Below are positions 41,837 through 50,472 of a stretch of DNA of 64,000 nt, piece after piece (the stretch's first letter is position 1; every line of letters starts with the position of its first letter). Origin of the DNA: Pulveribacter suum (GTDB lineage: Bacteria > Pseudomonadota > Gammaproteobacteria > Burkholderiales > Burkholderiaceae_C); assembly GCF_003013695.1 (NCBI RefSeq), contig NZ_CP027792.1, positions 2,934,501-2,998,500 on the forward strand, in the 5' to 3' direction. The notes beneath the pieces are model-generated. The model saw nothing but the letters and a program-made list of their open reading frames with translations, was not told where the DNA came from and did not search any database. The position numbers were made by a program, and so were the translations under genes.

Positions 41837-41891
41837 TGAAAAACGGCTCCAGCGCTTGCCACGCAAGCGCTGGCAGCTACGCTTTCAATAG
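41837..41891. repeat. Dispersed semi-palindromic repeat (copy J)
   Basis: CCAGCGCTTG, a four-base spacer, CAAGCGCTGGCAGCTA: a near-perfect palindrome between the convergent amidase and LysE genes, where it could end both transcripts. Confidence 0.75.
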
Positions 41892-41893
41892 CA

Positions 41894-42547
41894 TCAGCGC
41901 TGCGCTGTCGCCAGCCGCAGCGCCAGGCCCAGGAAGATCAGTCCGGCCGTGCGGTTGAGCAGCCACTGCGCCCGCGCCGAGCGCTGCAGCAGCGCGCCGA
42001 ACGCCCCCGAAAAGCAGGCGATGGCGCCAAAGACCAGCAGCGTGGCCACCATGAAGACCAGCCCCAGCGCCATGATCTGCGGCGCCAGGGGCCCGCGCGC
42101 CGGGTCGGCAAACTGCGGCAAGAAGGCCAGGAAGAAGATCAGCACCTTGGGGTTGGTCAGGTTCATCACCACGCCGCGCCCCACCATGCGCAGCGCCCCG
42201 CCGGCGCGGCGCGTGGTCGCCTCGCCAGCGGCCTGCGCTGGCGCCGCTTCGGGCGGCGCAGCCGGCGCACGCAGCGCACCCCAGGCCAGCCACGCCAGGT
42301 AGGCCGCGCCACACAGTTTCAGCGCCGTGAAGGCCGCGCTGGAGGCCGCGAACACGGCGGCCAGCCCCAGGGCCACGGCCGCCGTGTGCCCCACCAGCCC
42401 CAGGCACAGGCCCAGCACCACGCACATGCCCGCGCGCCAGCCGCGCTGCGCGGACTGCACCAGCACGAACAGGTTGTCCGGCCCGGGCGTGAGGGCCAGC
42501 AGCACGGCAACGCCAAAGAAAGCGATCAGGGTCTGCAAGGTGGGCAT
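41894..42547 (-). CDS. LysE/RhtB-family amino-acid exporter
   Basis: Inner-membrane exporter of 217 residues with five to six helices. The N-terminal LALTPGPDNLFVLVQSAQRG motif is diagnostic of the family, and GVVMNLTNPKVLIFFLAFLPQF is the second conserved region. The start ATG at 42547 gives the usual short N-terminus. Substrate (amino acid, homoserine lactone or other) is unknown. It is divergent from the next gene. Confidence 0.92.
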   Translation of the reverse strand: MPTLQTLIAFFGVAVLLALTPGPDNLFVLVQSAQRGWRAGMCVVLGLCLGLVGHTAAVALGLAAVFAASSAAFTALKLCGAAYLAWLAWGALRAPAAPPEAAPAQAAGEATTRRAGGALRMVGRGVVMNLTNPKVLIFFLAFLPQFADPARGPLAPQIMALGLVFMVATLLVFGAIACFSGAFGALLQRSARAQWLLNRTAGLIFLGLALRLATAQR

Positions 42548-42655
42548 GGGTGGCGTTCCAAAAGGGGCGGTTGTGGGCGCGTGCAGGCCGCACAATACCG
42601 GGTTTGCGCGCGCCGCCGCTCGCGCCACCCCGCTTTTTTGGACCCCGTCGTTGCC

Positions 42656-43264
42656 ATGGACCCCTTCCTCCTGGTGGCCTTTGCCGCAACCAGCGCCTGG
42701 CTGCTCAACGGCCAGCAGCAGCGCCGCCGCATCGTGCTGCTGGGCCAGCAGCTGGCGCCCTACCAGATCGAGCGCCTGATGCAGACCCTGACCCAGGGCT
42801 ACCTGCGCGCCATGGGCGAGGCCACGCCCGAGCGCCGCCAGCAGGTGCTGGACGTGCTGGCCACCAGCGAGACCCAGCTGTGCGAGCAGTTCGAGCGCTT
42901 TGCCGCCGCCTTTGCCCGCCTGCCCGCAGAGGACACGCGCGTGAGCCGCCTGGCGTTCGGCCTGCCCTTTGCCACCCAGCTGCTGCCCGCCGCCACGTTC
43001 GACATGCGCGAGCTGCTGGCCGTGCATGCGCGCGGCATCGCCCACACCCTGCGCAACGAAGGCGGCCTGGGCCCGCGCGAGCGCGCCTTCGCCATGACGG
43101 CCGAGCTGCTGCTGATGCAGCACAGCTGCCACTGGTTTTGCAAGTCCCGCGCCGTGGCCAGCGCCCGCGTGATGGCGCGCCACCAGACGCCCCATGCCCA
43201 GCTGGTGGCCGCCGTATCGCCCGGCACGCGCGCGCCCTACCTGCGCCTCACGACCGGCGCCTGA
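42656..43264 (+). CDS. Unrecognised 202-residue protein
   Basis: I do not recognise a family. It begins MDPFLLVAFAATSAWLLNG, a possible membrane anchor, then is predicted largely helical with many charged Arg/Gln/Glu residues and three cysteines, two of them in HSCHWFCKSR, a compact Cys/His-rich stretch. The codon usage and GC match the neighbours, and the frame is intact, so it is probably a real gene. It lies between the LysE exporter (divergent) and another orphan. Confidence 0.7.
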   Translation: MDPFLLVAFAATSAWLLNGQQQRRRIVLLGQQLAPYQIERLMQTLTQGYLRAMGEATPERRQQVLDVLATSETQLCEQFERFAAAFARLPAEDTRVSRLAFGLPFATQLLPAATFDMRELLAVHARGIAHTLRNEGGLGPRERAFAMTAELLLMQHSCHWFCKSRAVASARVMARHQTPHAQLVAAVSPGTRAPYLRLTTGA

Positions 43265-43340
43265 TTTGTTCACACCTGCTTACATGCGGCGCTGTCCTAC
43301 CTGGCGCCGGCACGGGCGCTGATCCAATGGCCCTTCAGCC

Positions 43341-44018
43341 ATGACAGTGACCCACCCCACCCTCTCCTGCGCCCCCACCTGGGCTGCGCTGGGCGTGCAG
43401 CACGCCATCCTTGCCCGGGCCATGCCCGTAGTTCGCCATGACATCGCCGGCATGCTGACCATCATGCGCATGGCAGCGGTCGTGCTGCGCCGGCGCGCAC
43501 AGGACGCCAGCGAGCCGCTGTCCGCGCAGCTGGAGCAGCAGGAAGAGCACCTGGCCAGCCTGTCCGACAGCACGCGGCGCCTGCGCCACTGGGATCTGCA
43601 GGGCCCGCACGCGCCCGAGCCCATCGCCACCACGGTCCAGCTGGCACGCGACCTGGCCTCGCCGCTGCTGGCCATGCGCGGGCTGCAGCTGCAGCTGCCT
43701 TCGCCCGAAGAGCCACCGCTGCCCGCCACCCGCGTGCCGCAGCAGCCGCTGCTGTGCCTGCTGCTGGGCGCCGTCCACCTGCTGGCCGAATCGCCTGCGG
43801 GCCCGCCAGCGAGCGTGCGCATCCTCCCCGGGTCGCAAGGCGCAGGCAGCCTGCGCGTGCAGGCCGAGGGCGTTGCCGCCGATGCGCCGCCGGCAGCGCC
43901 CACGCCCGGCATGCCGGCGCTGGACGGCGCCGCCCTGGCGCACCTGGCGCAGCACCTGGGCGCCGGCTGGCGCCATGGCCCGGGCTGGGCCGAGATCGAC
44001 ACTCCGCTGCCGGCGTAG
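43341..44018 (+). CDS. Orphan with histidine-kinase-like dimerisation helices
   Basis: A 225-residue protein I cannot name. Residues about 29-60 read RHDIAGMLTIMRMAAVVLRR, resembling the HisKA/HPt-like helix with a conserved His-Asp, followed by a second helix (LEQQEEHLASLSDSTRRLRHW). The C-terminal part has PGMPALDGAALAHLAQHLG reminiscent of a degraded ATPase lid, but the N, G1 and G2 boxes are absent. No membrane helix. It may be a phosphotransfer or dimer-only protein, or a decayed sensor kinase. Confidence 0.65.
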   Translation: MTVTHPTLSCAPTWAALGVQHAILARAMPVVRHDIAGMLTIMRMAAVVLRRRAQDASEPLSAQLEQQEEHLASLSDSTRRLRHWDLQGPHAPEPIATTVQLARDLASPLLAMRGLQLQLPSPEEPPLPATRVPQQPLLCLLLGAVHLLAESPAGPPASVRILPGSQGAGSLRVQAEGVAADAPPAAPTPGMPALDGAALAHLAQHLGAGWRHGPGWAEIDTPLPA

Positions 44019-44021
44019 CCG

Positions 44022-44906
44022 TCAGCCCAGCGCCAGCGCCGCCACGCCGGCGGCGATCAGCACGGCCCCCATGACGCGCGCGCCGCGGTCGCCCTCGCCC
44101 AGCAGGTGCCCACCGATCAGCGCGGCAAACAGCATCGACACCTCGCGCGCCGGCGCCACCAGCGACAGCGGCGCGCTCTGCATGGCAAATAGCACCAGCA
44201 CGTAGGCGATGGGGCTGACAGTGCCCACCAGCAGCGCAAAGCGCCACTGCGACGTCCACAGCGGGCGCAGCTCGGCCGGGCGGCGCAGCGCCACCGGCGC
44301 CAGCACCGCCACGCGCACCAGGTTGCCCATGTAGTCCACCAGGATGGGCGACAGCAGCATGGCCTTCACGGCGTAGCCGTCCACTACCGTATAGCTGGCG
44401 ATGAACACGCCCGTGAGCAGGCCGTAGAGCAGGCCCTTGCGCAGGCGCCGCTGCGCCTGGCCCCCGCCGCGCCCGGCCCGCAGCAGCGCCGGGCCGCCAG
44501 CGATCAGGAAGACCCCGCCGACCACGGCGGCGATGCCCAAGGCACCCCAGGCCGTCAGCCGCTCGCCCAGCAGCACGATGGCCGTGAGCGAGGACAGCAG
44601 CGGCCCCGTGCCGCGCGCCAGCGGATAGACCACCGTCAGATCCGCCTTGCGGTAGCCGCGCAGCAAGATGACGTAGTACAGCACGTGCAGCAACCCGCTC
44701 ACCGCCACGATGGCCCACTCGCGCACGCCCCACAGCGGCACGGCAGAGCGTCCCAGCCACCAGCCCAGCGGCGCCCACACGACCATCATCAGCACCGAGG
44801 TGAAGAAGGCGAAGCGCGCGTCGCCGCCGGCCTTCTTGGCGGCGATGTTCCATAGCGCGTGGATCAGTCCGGCCAGCAGGATCAGGCCGAAGGCTTGCAA
44901 GGTCAT
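44022..44906 (-). CDS. DMT-family transporter (EamA)
   Basis: Ten-helix transporter of 294 residues with two EamA repeats; the first covers about 3-135 and the second about 155-290. Typical segments are HALWNIAAKKAGG, VYPLARGTGPLLSSLTAIV and LVAPAREVSMLFAALIGG. Substrate unknown; the family exports amino acids and other metabolites. It converges on the orphan gene with a gap of three bases and follows BLUF by 85 bases across a terminator-like hairpin. Confidence 0.9.
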   Translation of the reverse strand: MTLQAFGLILLAGLIHALWNIAAKKAGGDARFAFFTSVLMMVVWAPLGWWLGRSAVPLWGVREWAIVAVSGLLHVLYYVILLRGYRKADLTVVYPLARGTGPLLSSLTAIVLLGERLTAWGALGIAAVVGGVFLIAGGPALLRAGRGGGQAQRRLRKGLLYGLLTGVFIASYTVVDGYAVKAMLLSPILVDYMGNLVRVAVLAPVALRRPAELRPLWTSQWRFALLVGTVSPIAYVLVLFAMQSAPLSLVAPAREVSMLFAALIGGHLLGEGDRGARVMGAVLIAAGVAALALG

Positions 44907-44934
44907 CGTGGCACGGGGGCGGGGGCGGGCAGTG

Positions 44935-44969
44935 AAAAGGCCGCAGCGCCCATGCGGCGAACTGCGGCC
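44935..44969 (-). terminator. Terminator after the BLUF gene
   Basis: On the minus strand GGCCGCAG and CTGCGGCC form an 8-bp stem (44939-44946, 44962-44969) with a 15-base loop, followed by TTTTC, 23 bases after the BLUF stop. Confidence 0.7.
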
Positions 44970-44991
44970 CTGCAGGTGACGAAAGCGACCT

Positions 44992-45414
44992 TCAGGCGCG
45001 ACCCATGATGGAGGCGGTGGCCATCAGCTCTTCCAGCAATGCAAACGAGACCTTGCCCGAGGCGCCGTAGGGGTCAAATTCGGGGCGCTCGGAGTATTTC
45101 AGCACGATGGAATGGTTCAGCTTGGCCAGGTTCACCTGCCCCATGGTCCAGCCGCCGAAGCGGCGCTCCGAGATCTCCTCGAAGCCGAGCAGCTCCACGT
45201 CCTTGTGCCGCGCGTCGCGCTGGATATGGCCGTACAGCTCGCTGACCGCAGCGCGCCCGCCCTCGATGGCCTGCAGGAAGATGCCTGCGCCATAGCACAG
45301 CACGCCGGTGATGCCGGTGGCCGGGTTGTGCTGGCGCGACTGCGCCAGGATGGCTTCGATGGCGGCGGGTGAGGTGTCCACCGCGCGGCTGACGTAGAGC
45401 AGGCGCACCAGCAT
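44992..45414 (-). CDS. Stand-alone BLUF blue-light receptor
   Basis: A 140-residue flavin photoreceptor. The full set of BLUF residues is present: Tyr7 (RLLYVSR), Asn30 (HNPATGITG), Gln48 (FLQAIEGG), Trp89 and Met91 (FGGWTMG), with the DARHKDVELLGFEEI region between. It consists only of the BLUF domain plus a helical tail of about 40 residues, so output must be through a partner protein. It is 42 bases from folE on the same strand, downstream of it, so folE and BLUF are probably co-transcribed. The partner is unknown. Confidence 0.93.
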   Translation of the reverse strand: MLVRLLYVSRAVDTSPAAIEAILAQSRQHNPATGITGVLCYGAGIFLQAIEGGRAAVSELYGHIQRDARHKDVELLGFEEISERRFGGWTMGQVNLAKLNHSIVLKYSERPEFDPYGASGKVSFALLEELMATASIMGRA

Positions 45415-45456
45415 GGCTCGGGTTCCTTGTACGGCTGTAATGAGGGCGACTGTGCG

Positions 45457-46179
45457 TCAGCCCCGCCCGGGGATGAGCGAGAGAAATTCGCGCCGCAGCG
45501 TAGGGTTGGTGAGAAACACGCCGCGCATGACGGAGTTGAGCATCTTGCTGTCCATCTCGCGCACGCCGCGCCAGGACATGCAGAAGTGGCTCGCTTCCAT
45601 CACGATGGCCAAGCCGTCGGGCTGGGTCTTTTCCATGATCAGGTCGGCCAGCTGCACCACGGCTTCTTCCTGGATCTGCGGGCGGCCCATGACCCAGTCC
45701 ACGAGCCGCGCGTATTTGGACAGGCCGATCACGTTGGTGTGCTCGTTGGGCAGCACGCCGATCCAGATCTTGCCGATCACCGGGCAGAAGTGGTGACTGC
45801 AGGCGCTGCGCACCGTGATGGGCCCGACGATCATCAGCTCGTTCAGGTGCTCGGCGTTGGGGAACTCGGTGATGGGCGGCGGCGCCACGTAGCGGCCCTT
45901 GAAGACCTCGTTCAAGTACATCTTGGCCACGCGGCGTGCGGTGTTCTGCGTGTTGTGGTCGCCCTCGGTGTCGATCACCAGGCTGTCGAGCACGCCCTGC
46001 ATCTTGGTCTCGACCTCATCCAGCAGCTGCTCCAGCTCGCCCGGCTGCAGAAACTCGGCAATGTTGTCGTTGGCATGGAAGCGCCGGCGCGCGGCGGCCA
46101 GGCGTTCGCGAATCTTGACGGAGACGGGCGTGCCCTCGTCGGGCGCCGGGGCAAGGGGTGCTGCAGGTGGGGAGGCCAT
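45457..46179 (-). CDS. folE: GTP cyclohydrolase I
   Basis: Opens GTP to 7,8-dihydroneopterin triphosphate, first step of folate. The 240-residue protein has the zinc motif CSHHFCPVIGKIWIGVLPN and the later Cys in HFCMSWRGV, with GDHNTQNTARRVAKMY upstream. It is about 20 residues longer at the N-terminus than E. coli FolE. ATG 46179 was chosen from several. The next step (NudB) is encoded 4 kb away on the same strand. BLUF follows after 42 bases. Confidence 0.96.
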   Translation of the reverse strand: MASPPAAPLAPAPDEGTPVSVKIRERLAAARRRFHANDNIAEFLQPGELEQLLDEVETKMQGVLDSLVIDTEGDHNTQNTARRVAKMYLNEVFKGRYVAPPPITEFPNAEHLNELMIVGPITVRSACSHHFCPVIGKIWIGVLPNEHTNVIGLSKYARLVDWVMGRPQIQEEAVVQLADLIMEKTQPDGLAIVMEASHFCMSWRGVREMDSKMLNSVMRGVFLTNPTLRREFLSLIPGRG

Positions 46180-46220
46180 GGCGGGATCGTAACAGCGAAT
46201 CTCCCGCCGAAGGTTTGGAA

Positions 46221-46270
46221 GGTTTTTGGCCTCCAGCGCTTATCCAGAGCGCGCAGGCAGCTATATAAAC
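46221..46270. repeat. Dispersed semi-palindromic repeat, degenerate (copy K)
   Basis: CCTCCAGCGCTTATCC with a degenerate second arm ending GGCAGCTATATAA, in the divergent gap between folE and the 706-residue membrane protein. Confidence 0.5.
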
Positions 46271-46339
46271 AGGAGCAACATCCCGCCATTCGCCACTGGG
46301 TATGCTCAGGCCTTGATACAAGGAGAGGGAAGCACCGCA

Positions 46340-48460
46340 ATGCATTTCAGCACGGCACCGGCGCGGCTGCGCCTGTCCAAGGCGCTGGCCGTGGGCTGCC
46401 TGCTGTTGACCATGGGCTGCGTGGCCCTGGCGCTGTGGGCCGGGGAGCGCAAAAGCGCCGTGCAGGGGCCGTGGGGGCTGGCCGTGCTGCCTGGCGGGCA
46501 GGTCTGGCTGAGCGTGGACGACGCACTGTGGCAGCTGGACGCCCAAGGCCGGCGGCTGAACACCGTCACCACGGCCCAGGCCGGGCTGCCGGGGCCGGCA
46601 GGCATCCTGGCTGCGCATCCGGCCGGCCACCTGGTGGCCTGGGCGCGCCACCACCCCGGGTTGCATCTGCTGTCGGCCGACGACGCACGCCCCCTGCATT
46701 CCCTCATCCCCGCCTGGCCCGCCGCGCTGCGCCGCCATGCGGACAACGCCATCCACTTCGCCTTTGCGCCCGACGGGCGCGTGGCCATTGCCACCGGCGG
46801 CGGCCACGCCGTGGCCCAGTTCGGGCCGCAGGGCCAGTTCCTGGGCCAGTCGCCGGCGGGCACCTACCGCTTCACCAACGGCCTGTGGTGGGACGAGCCT
46901 GGCGGCGGCTGGTGGGCCAGCGACACCAACCGCCCCGCCCTGGTGCGCCTGGACGACGCCACGCTGGCGCCGGCCCAGCGCATCGCACTCACCGGGCGGG
47001 CCCCGGGCGGGTACTTCCTGGGCCTGGCCATGGCCCCCTATCGCCATGCAAAAGAGGCCCGGGCGCCCGCAGGCACCGTGGCGCGTCTGGACAACGCGAT
47101 GGAGACGGGCCAGCTGGTGGACGTGTGGCCCGACGGCTCGCAGACCGCCTACCCGCTGCCGCCCGGGCAAGGCGCCCTGGAGCCGCGCGCCATGGCGCGG
47201 CTGGGCGCCGACGTGCTGGTGGTGGACGGCCAGCGCTTTGCCGTGCTGCGCTACGGCCCCGGCCGCACCTTGCTGGGAGACTGGGGCAGCGACGAAGTGC
47301 GCGCCGCGCTGGCCCAGCGGCGCGGCGACGTCGCCGCCTGGGGCCGCTGGTACCGCATCGGCCTGGGCAGCGCTGCAGCCTGGTTCGCGCTCGGGTTGCT
47401 CCTGGCCGTGCGCAGCCAGCGGCTGCAGGCGCAGGCCAGGCTGGCGCAGGTGCGGCCGGAGTGGGTGGCGGCGCACAGCGGCGCCCCCTGCCTGCACATC
47501 GCCGGGCAGCCCCCGTTGCCGGCGTGGCGGCGGCTGCGGCTGGTGGTGGGCGGGCTTTGGCCCACGCTGCTGGGGCTCGGCCTGGTGGTACTGGCTGCGC
47601 GCTGGCTGCTGCCGCCGGTCCTGCGCTGGCTGCTGCCCATCGCGTCGCATGCCGACCTGCGCACCGCCCTGGTCGCCGCGCCCATGCTGGCCCTGCAGGC
47701 CGTCATGGTGCTGCTCGTGCGCCAGGCCAACCAGCGCCTGCAGACGCAGCCCGCCCTGGAGCCCCTGGCTGCCCAGCGCGCGCAGCGGCTGCTGGCCCGG
47801 CCCGACGCGTTCTGGCCCCTGTGCCACCGCGGCGAACAGCCACGCGAGACACTGATGCTGGGCAGGCGCTGGCTGGTGCTGACCAACCAGCGCCTGCTGG
47901 TGTTCAAGACCAACGGGCGCGACGTGCGTCTGCTCGCGGCCCACCCGCGCGGAGCCCTGCGCACGGCGCAGGCCACGCCGCTGCGCAGCGCGCCGCGCCT
48001 GTCCGCCCGGTTGCTCGGCTGGCTGCTGCCGGGCCACCTGCACCTGGCGGTGGCGCTGGCCGATGGCAGCACCCTCGGCGGCACCGCCAGCAATGCCCAC
48101 GCAGCGCGGCGCGTGGCGGCGCTGCTGCGGCACGCCCCTGCACCGCAGCCCGCCGCGCCTATCGCGCCGCCCGCGCGGGGCGAGCTCCGCCGCGCACCGC
48201 TGTACATCCTGGCCTCGCTGCTGCTGCCCGGCACGGGGCAATGGCTGCAGCGCCGCGCAGGCTCGGCGCTGGTGCTGTTCGCGGCCTGGCTCGTGCTGGC
48301 CTTGCCCTTCGCCTATGCCGCCTGGGCCGCGTGGTGGCCCAGCAGGGACGTGGCGCCCGCCGTGCTGTGGCAATCGGCCCTGCTACTGCTGGGCATCCAC
48401 CTGCTCGCTGCGCTGGACGCCTGGTACCTGCGCGAGGTGCAGGACCTGCAGGCTCAGTAG
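46340..48460 (+). CDS. Large membrane protein with propeller-like periplasmic domain, unknown function
   Basis: I do not recognise this 706-residue protein. A signal-anchor helix (about 14-35) precedes a 280-residue region with repeated short beta-strand motifs such as GPWGLAVLPGGQVWLS, NAIHFAFAPDGRVAIA and FTNGLWWDEPGGGWW, suggesting an NHL-like propeller. Then come helices near 340-360, 415-440 and 450-470, a soluble segment with RRWLVLTNQRLLVFKT that resembles bacterial PH domains, and a C-terminal hydrophobic part (LLPGTGQWLQRR, then two helices). Its end overlaps clsB, which is convergent. GC and codon use match neighbours. Confidence 0.75.
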   Translation: MHFSTAPARLRLSKALAVGCLLLTMGCVALALWAGERKSAVQGPWGLAVLPGGQVWLSVDDALWQLDAQGRRLNTVTTAQAGLPGPAGILAAHPAGHLVAWARHHPGLHLLSADDARPLHSLIPAWPAALRRHADNAIHFAFAPDGRVAIATGGGHAVAQFGPQGQFLGQSPAGTYRFTNGLWWDEPGGGWWASDTNRPALVRLDDATLAPAQRIALTGRAPGGYFLGLAMAPYRHAKEARAPAGTVARLDNAMETGQLVDVWPDGSQTAYPLPPGQGALEPRAMARLGADVLVVDGQRFAVLRYGPGRTLLGDWGSDEVRAALAQRRGDVAAWGRWYRIGLGSAAAWFALGLLLAVRSQRLQAQARLAQVRPEWVAAHSGAPCLHIAGQPPLPAWRRLRLVVGGLWPTLLGLGLVVLAARWLLPPVLRWLLPIASHADLRTALVAAPMLALQAVMVLLVRQANQRLQTQPALEPLAAQRAQRLLARPDAFWPLCHRGEQPRETLMLGRRWLVLTNQRLLVFKTNGRDVRLLAAHPRGALRTAQATPLRSAPRLSARLLGWLLPGHLHLAVALADGSTLGGTASNAHAARRVAALLRHAPAPQPAAPIAPPARGELRRAPLYILASLLLPGTGQWLQRRAGSALVLFAAWLVLALPFAYAAWAAWWPSRDVAPAVLWQSALLLLGIHLLAALDAWYLREVQDLQAQ

Positions 48461-49689
48461 CGGTTGCCCGTCACCCACAGCGCGGCACGCATCAGGCCGA
48501 AGGCCATGCGGTCCAGCAGCCGCTCGCGCCAGGGGCGCCGGGCGTAGGCCTGCGGGTTCAGGGGCCTGCCGGCATCGGCCATGGCACGGGCCAGGCGCTC
48601 TCGCAGGTCACGCGCAAAGGCGGCGTCCTTGACCACCACGTTGGCCTCGCGCGCCAGCAGCAGCGACAGCGGGTCGAGGTTGGACGAGCCCACCGTGGCC
48701 CAGGGCCGCGCGCCGTGGGCGTCGATGACGGCCACCTTGGCGTGCAGGAAGCTGGGGGCGTACTCGTAGATCTCCACACCGGCCGCCAGCAGCGCGCCAT
48801 AGACCGGCCGCGCCGCGTGGTACTGCATGAAGTATTCATAGCGCCCCTGCAGCAGCAGCTGCACGCGCACGCCGCGCCGCGCCGCGTGCTTGAGGGCGCG
48901 GCGCAACCGCCCGCCGGGGATGAAGTAGGCGTTGGCGATGATGACTTCGTGCCGCGCGCGGGCGATGGCGCGGCGGTACGAGCGCTCGATGCGCGTGCGG
49001 TGGGCCAGGTTGTCGCGCAGCAAGAAGGTGGCGCGCATGCCGCGGCTGGCTTTCTCTGCATGCCGGCCCTTGAGGCGGGCGAGCCGCGCTGCGCGCCAGT
49101 CCGCCAGGGCCTGGCCCAGGCGGCGCCGGCGCGCGTCCTGCCCGGCCTTGAGCTGCCACCACAGCTGCTCCATGGACTCGCTGGCCTGTGCCACCAGGCT
49201 GCCCTGCACGCGCACGGCAAAGTCCAGCCGCGGGGCAGCCAGCCGGCCGTGGTTGGGGTCGTGAAAATCGTCCAGCACGTTGATGCCGCCGCAAAACAGC
49301 ACCCGTCCGTCCACCACGCACAGCTTGCGGTGCAGCCGCCGCCAGCGCTGGGGCAGCAGCAGCCCCAGCGGGCCCAGGGGCGAATAGACCTGCACCCGCA
49401 CGCCGGCCTGCTCGAAGGCGTGGCGCCAGGGCGCTGCCAGCGCGGCAGTGCCAAAGCCGTCCACCACCAGGTGCACCCGCACGCCGCGCCCGGCGGCGCG
49501 CACCAGGGCCTGGGCCACACCGGCGCCGCTGCCGGTGCAGTCGAAGATATAGGTTTCCAGCTGGATGTCCGACAGGGCCGCATCCATGGCGGCGATCAGG
49601 GCCGGAAAGAATTCGGCCGTGCCCTGCAGCAGTTCGATCTGGTGGTTGGAGCGGCTGGGTCGAACGGAGACGGGCCGGGGCGCGGGCAT
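48454..49689 (-). CDS. clsB: Cardiolipin synthase B
   Basis: Phospholipase D superfamily enzyme that makes cardiolipin. The 411-residue protein has two HKD motifs, HRKLCVVDGRVLFCGG and HAKVAVIDAHGARPWATVGS, and the ClsB-type opening NHQIELLQGTAEFFPALIAA without the N-terminal membrane helices of ClsA. It ends nudB-EEP-clsB and overlaps the end of the convergent 706-residue gene by seven bases. Confidence 0.94.
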   Translation of the reverse strand: MPAPRPVSVRPSRSNHQIELLQGTAEFFPALIAAMDAALSDIQLETYIFDCTGSGAGVAQALVRAAGRGVRVHLVVDGFGTAALAAPWRHAFEQAGVRVQVYSPLGPLGLLLPQRWRRLHRKLCVVDGRVLFCGGINVLDDFHDPNHGRLAAPRLDFAVRVQGSLVAQASESMEQLWWQLKAGQDARRRRLGQALADWRAARLARLKGRHAEKASRGMRATFLLRDNLAHRTRIERSYRRAIARARHEVIIANAYFIPGGRLRRALKHAARRGVRVQLLLQGRYEYFMQYHAARPVYGALLAAGVEIYEYAPSFLHAKVAVIDAHGARPWATVGSSNLDPLSLLLAREANVVVKDAAFARDLRERLARAMADAGRPLNPQAYARRPWRERLLDRMAFGLMRAALWVTGNRY

Positions 49690-49698
49690 GCCCCAAGA

Positions 49699-50472
49699 CT
49701 ACAGCTGGAATTCCGCGATCAGCGGCAGGTGGTCGGACATGCGCCACCAGATGCGCCCGCGCGGCACCTGCAGCGACAGCGGACGCAGGCCGCGCACATA
49801 CACGTGGTCCAGCTGCACCATGGGCAGGCGCGCCGGGTAGGTGAAGGCATCGGGCGACTCGTCGTACTCGAACAGGCCGAAGCCGGCCAGCATGCGCTTG
49901 ATCTGCAGGCCCCAGTCGTTGAAGTCGCCCGCCACCACCAGCGGCGCCCCGGCGGGCACCTCGCGTTCGATGAAGCGCTGCAGCTGCGCCACCTGGCGGA
50001 TGCGGCTGCCGGCGATCAGGCCCAGATGCACCACGATGGCATGCACCGGACGGCCCTGCACCTCCACCTCGACGTGCAGCAGGCCGCGCTGCTCGAAACG
50101 ATGGTCAGAGATGTCCTCGTGCCTGTGGCCCAGCACCGGCCAGCGCGTGAGCAGGGCGTTGCCGTGCTCACCGTGGCGCGTGAAGGCGTTGGTGCGGTAC
50201 ACCGCCTCGTAGCCCTCCGGCGCGAGGTACTGCGCCTGCGGCACCTGGGGCCAGCGGTCGAAGTACTGGGCCTCGCGCCGGTTTACCGAGCGCACCTCCT
50301 GCAGGCAGACGATGTCCGCGTCCAGCTGCTCCACCGCCAGGCCCAGGTTGTGGATCTCCAGGCGGCGCGCCGGGCCCATGCCCTGCACGCCCTTGTGAAT
50401 GTTGTAGGTGGCCACGCGCAGGATGCCGGGGTGCTCGGCGGCGGCGTGAGGGTCGGTAGGCAGCACGGTCAT
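49699..50472 (-). CDS. Endonuclease/exonuclease/phosphatase family protein
   Basis: A 257-residue metal-dependent phosphoesterase. Active-site motifs: catalytic Glu in LQEVRS, NHD-like HLGLI with downstream GDFNDW, and SDHLPLIAEF at the end. It resembles YbhP of enterobacteria, which neighbours clsB there. I chose ATG 50472 because it overlaps the nudB stop (ATGA); an upstream in-frame start gives eight extra residues. A role in membrane lipid turnover is suggested by position only. Confidence 0.88.
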   Translation of the reverse strand: MTVLPTDPHAAAEHPGILRVATYNIHKGVQGMGPARRLEIHNLGLAVEQLDADIVCLQEVRSVNRREAQYFDRWPQVPQAQYLAPEGYEAVYRTNAFTRHGEHGNALLTRWPVLGHRHEDISDHRFEQRGLLHVEVEVQGRPVHAIVVHLGLIAGSRIRQVAQLQRFIEREVPAGAPLVVAGDFNDWGLQIKRMLAGFGLFEYDESPDAFTYPARLPMVQLDHVYVRGLRPLSLQVPRGRIWWRMSDHLPLIAEFQL

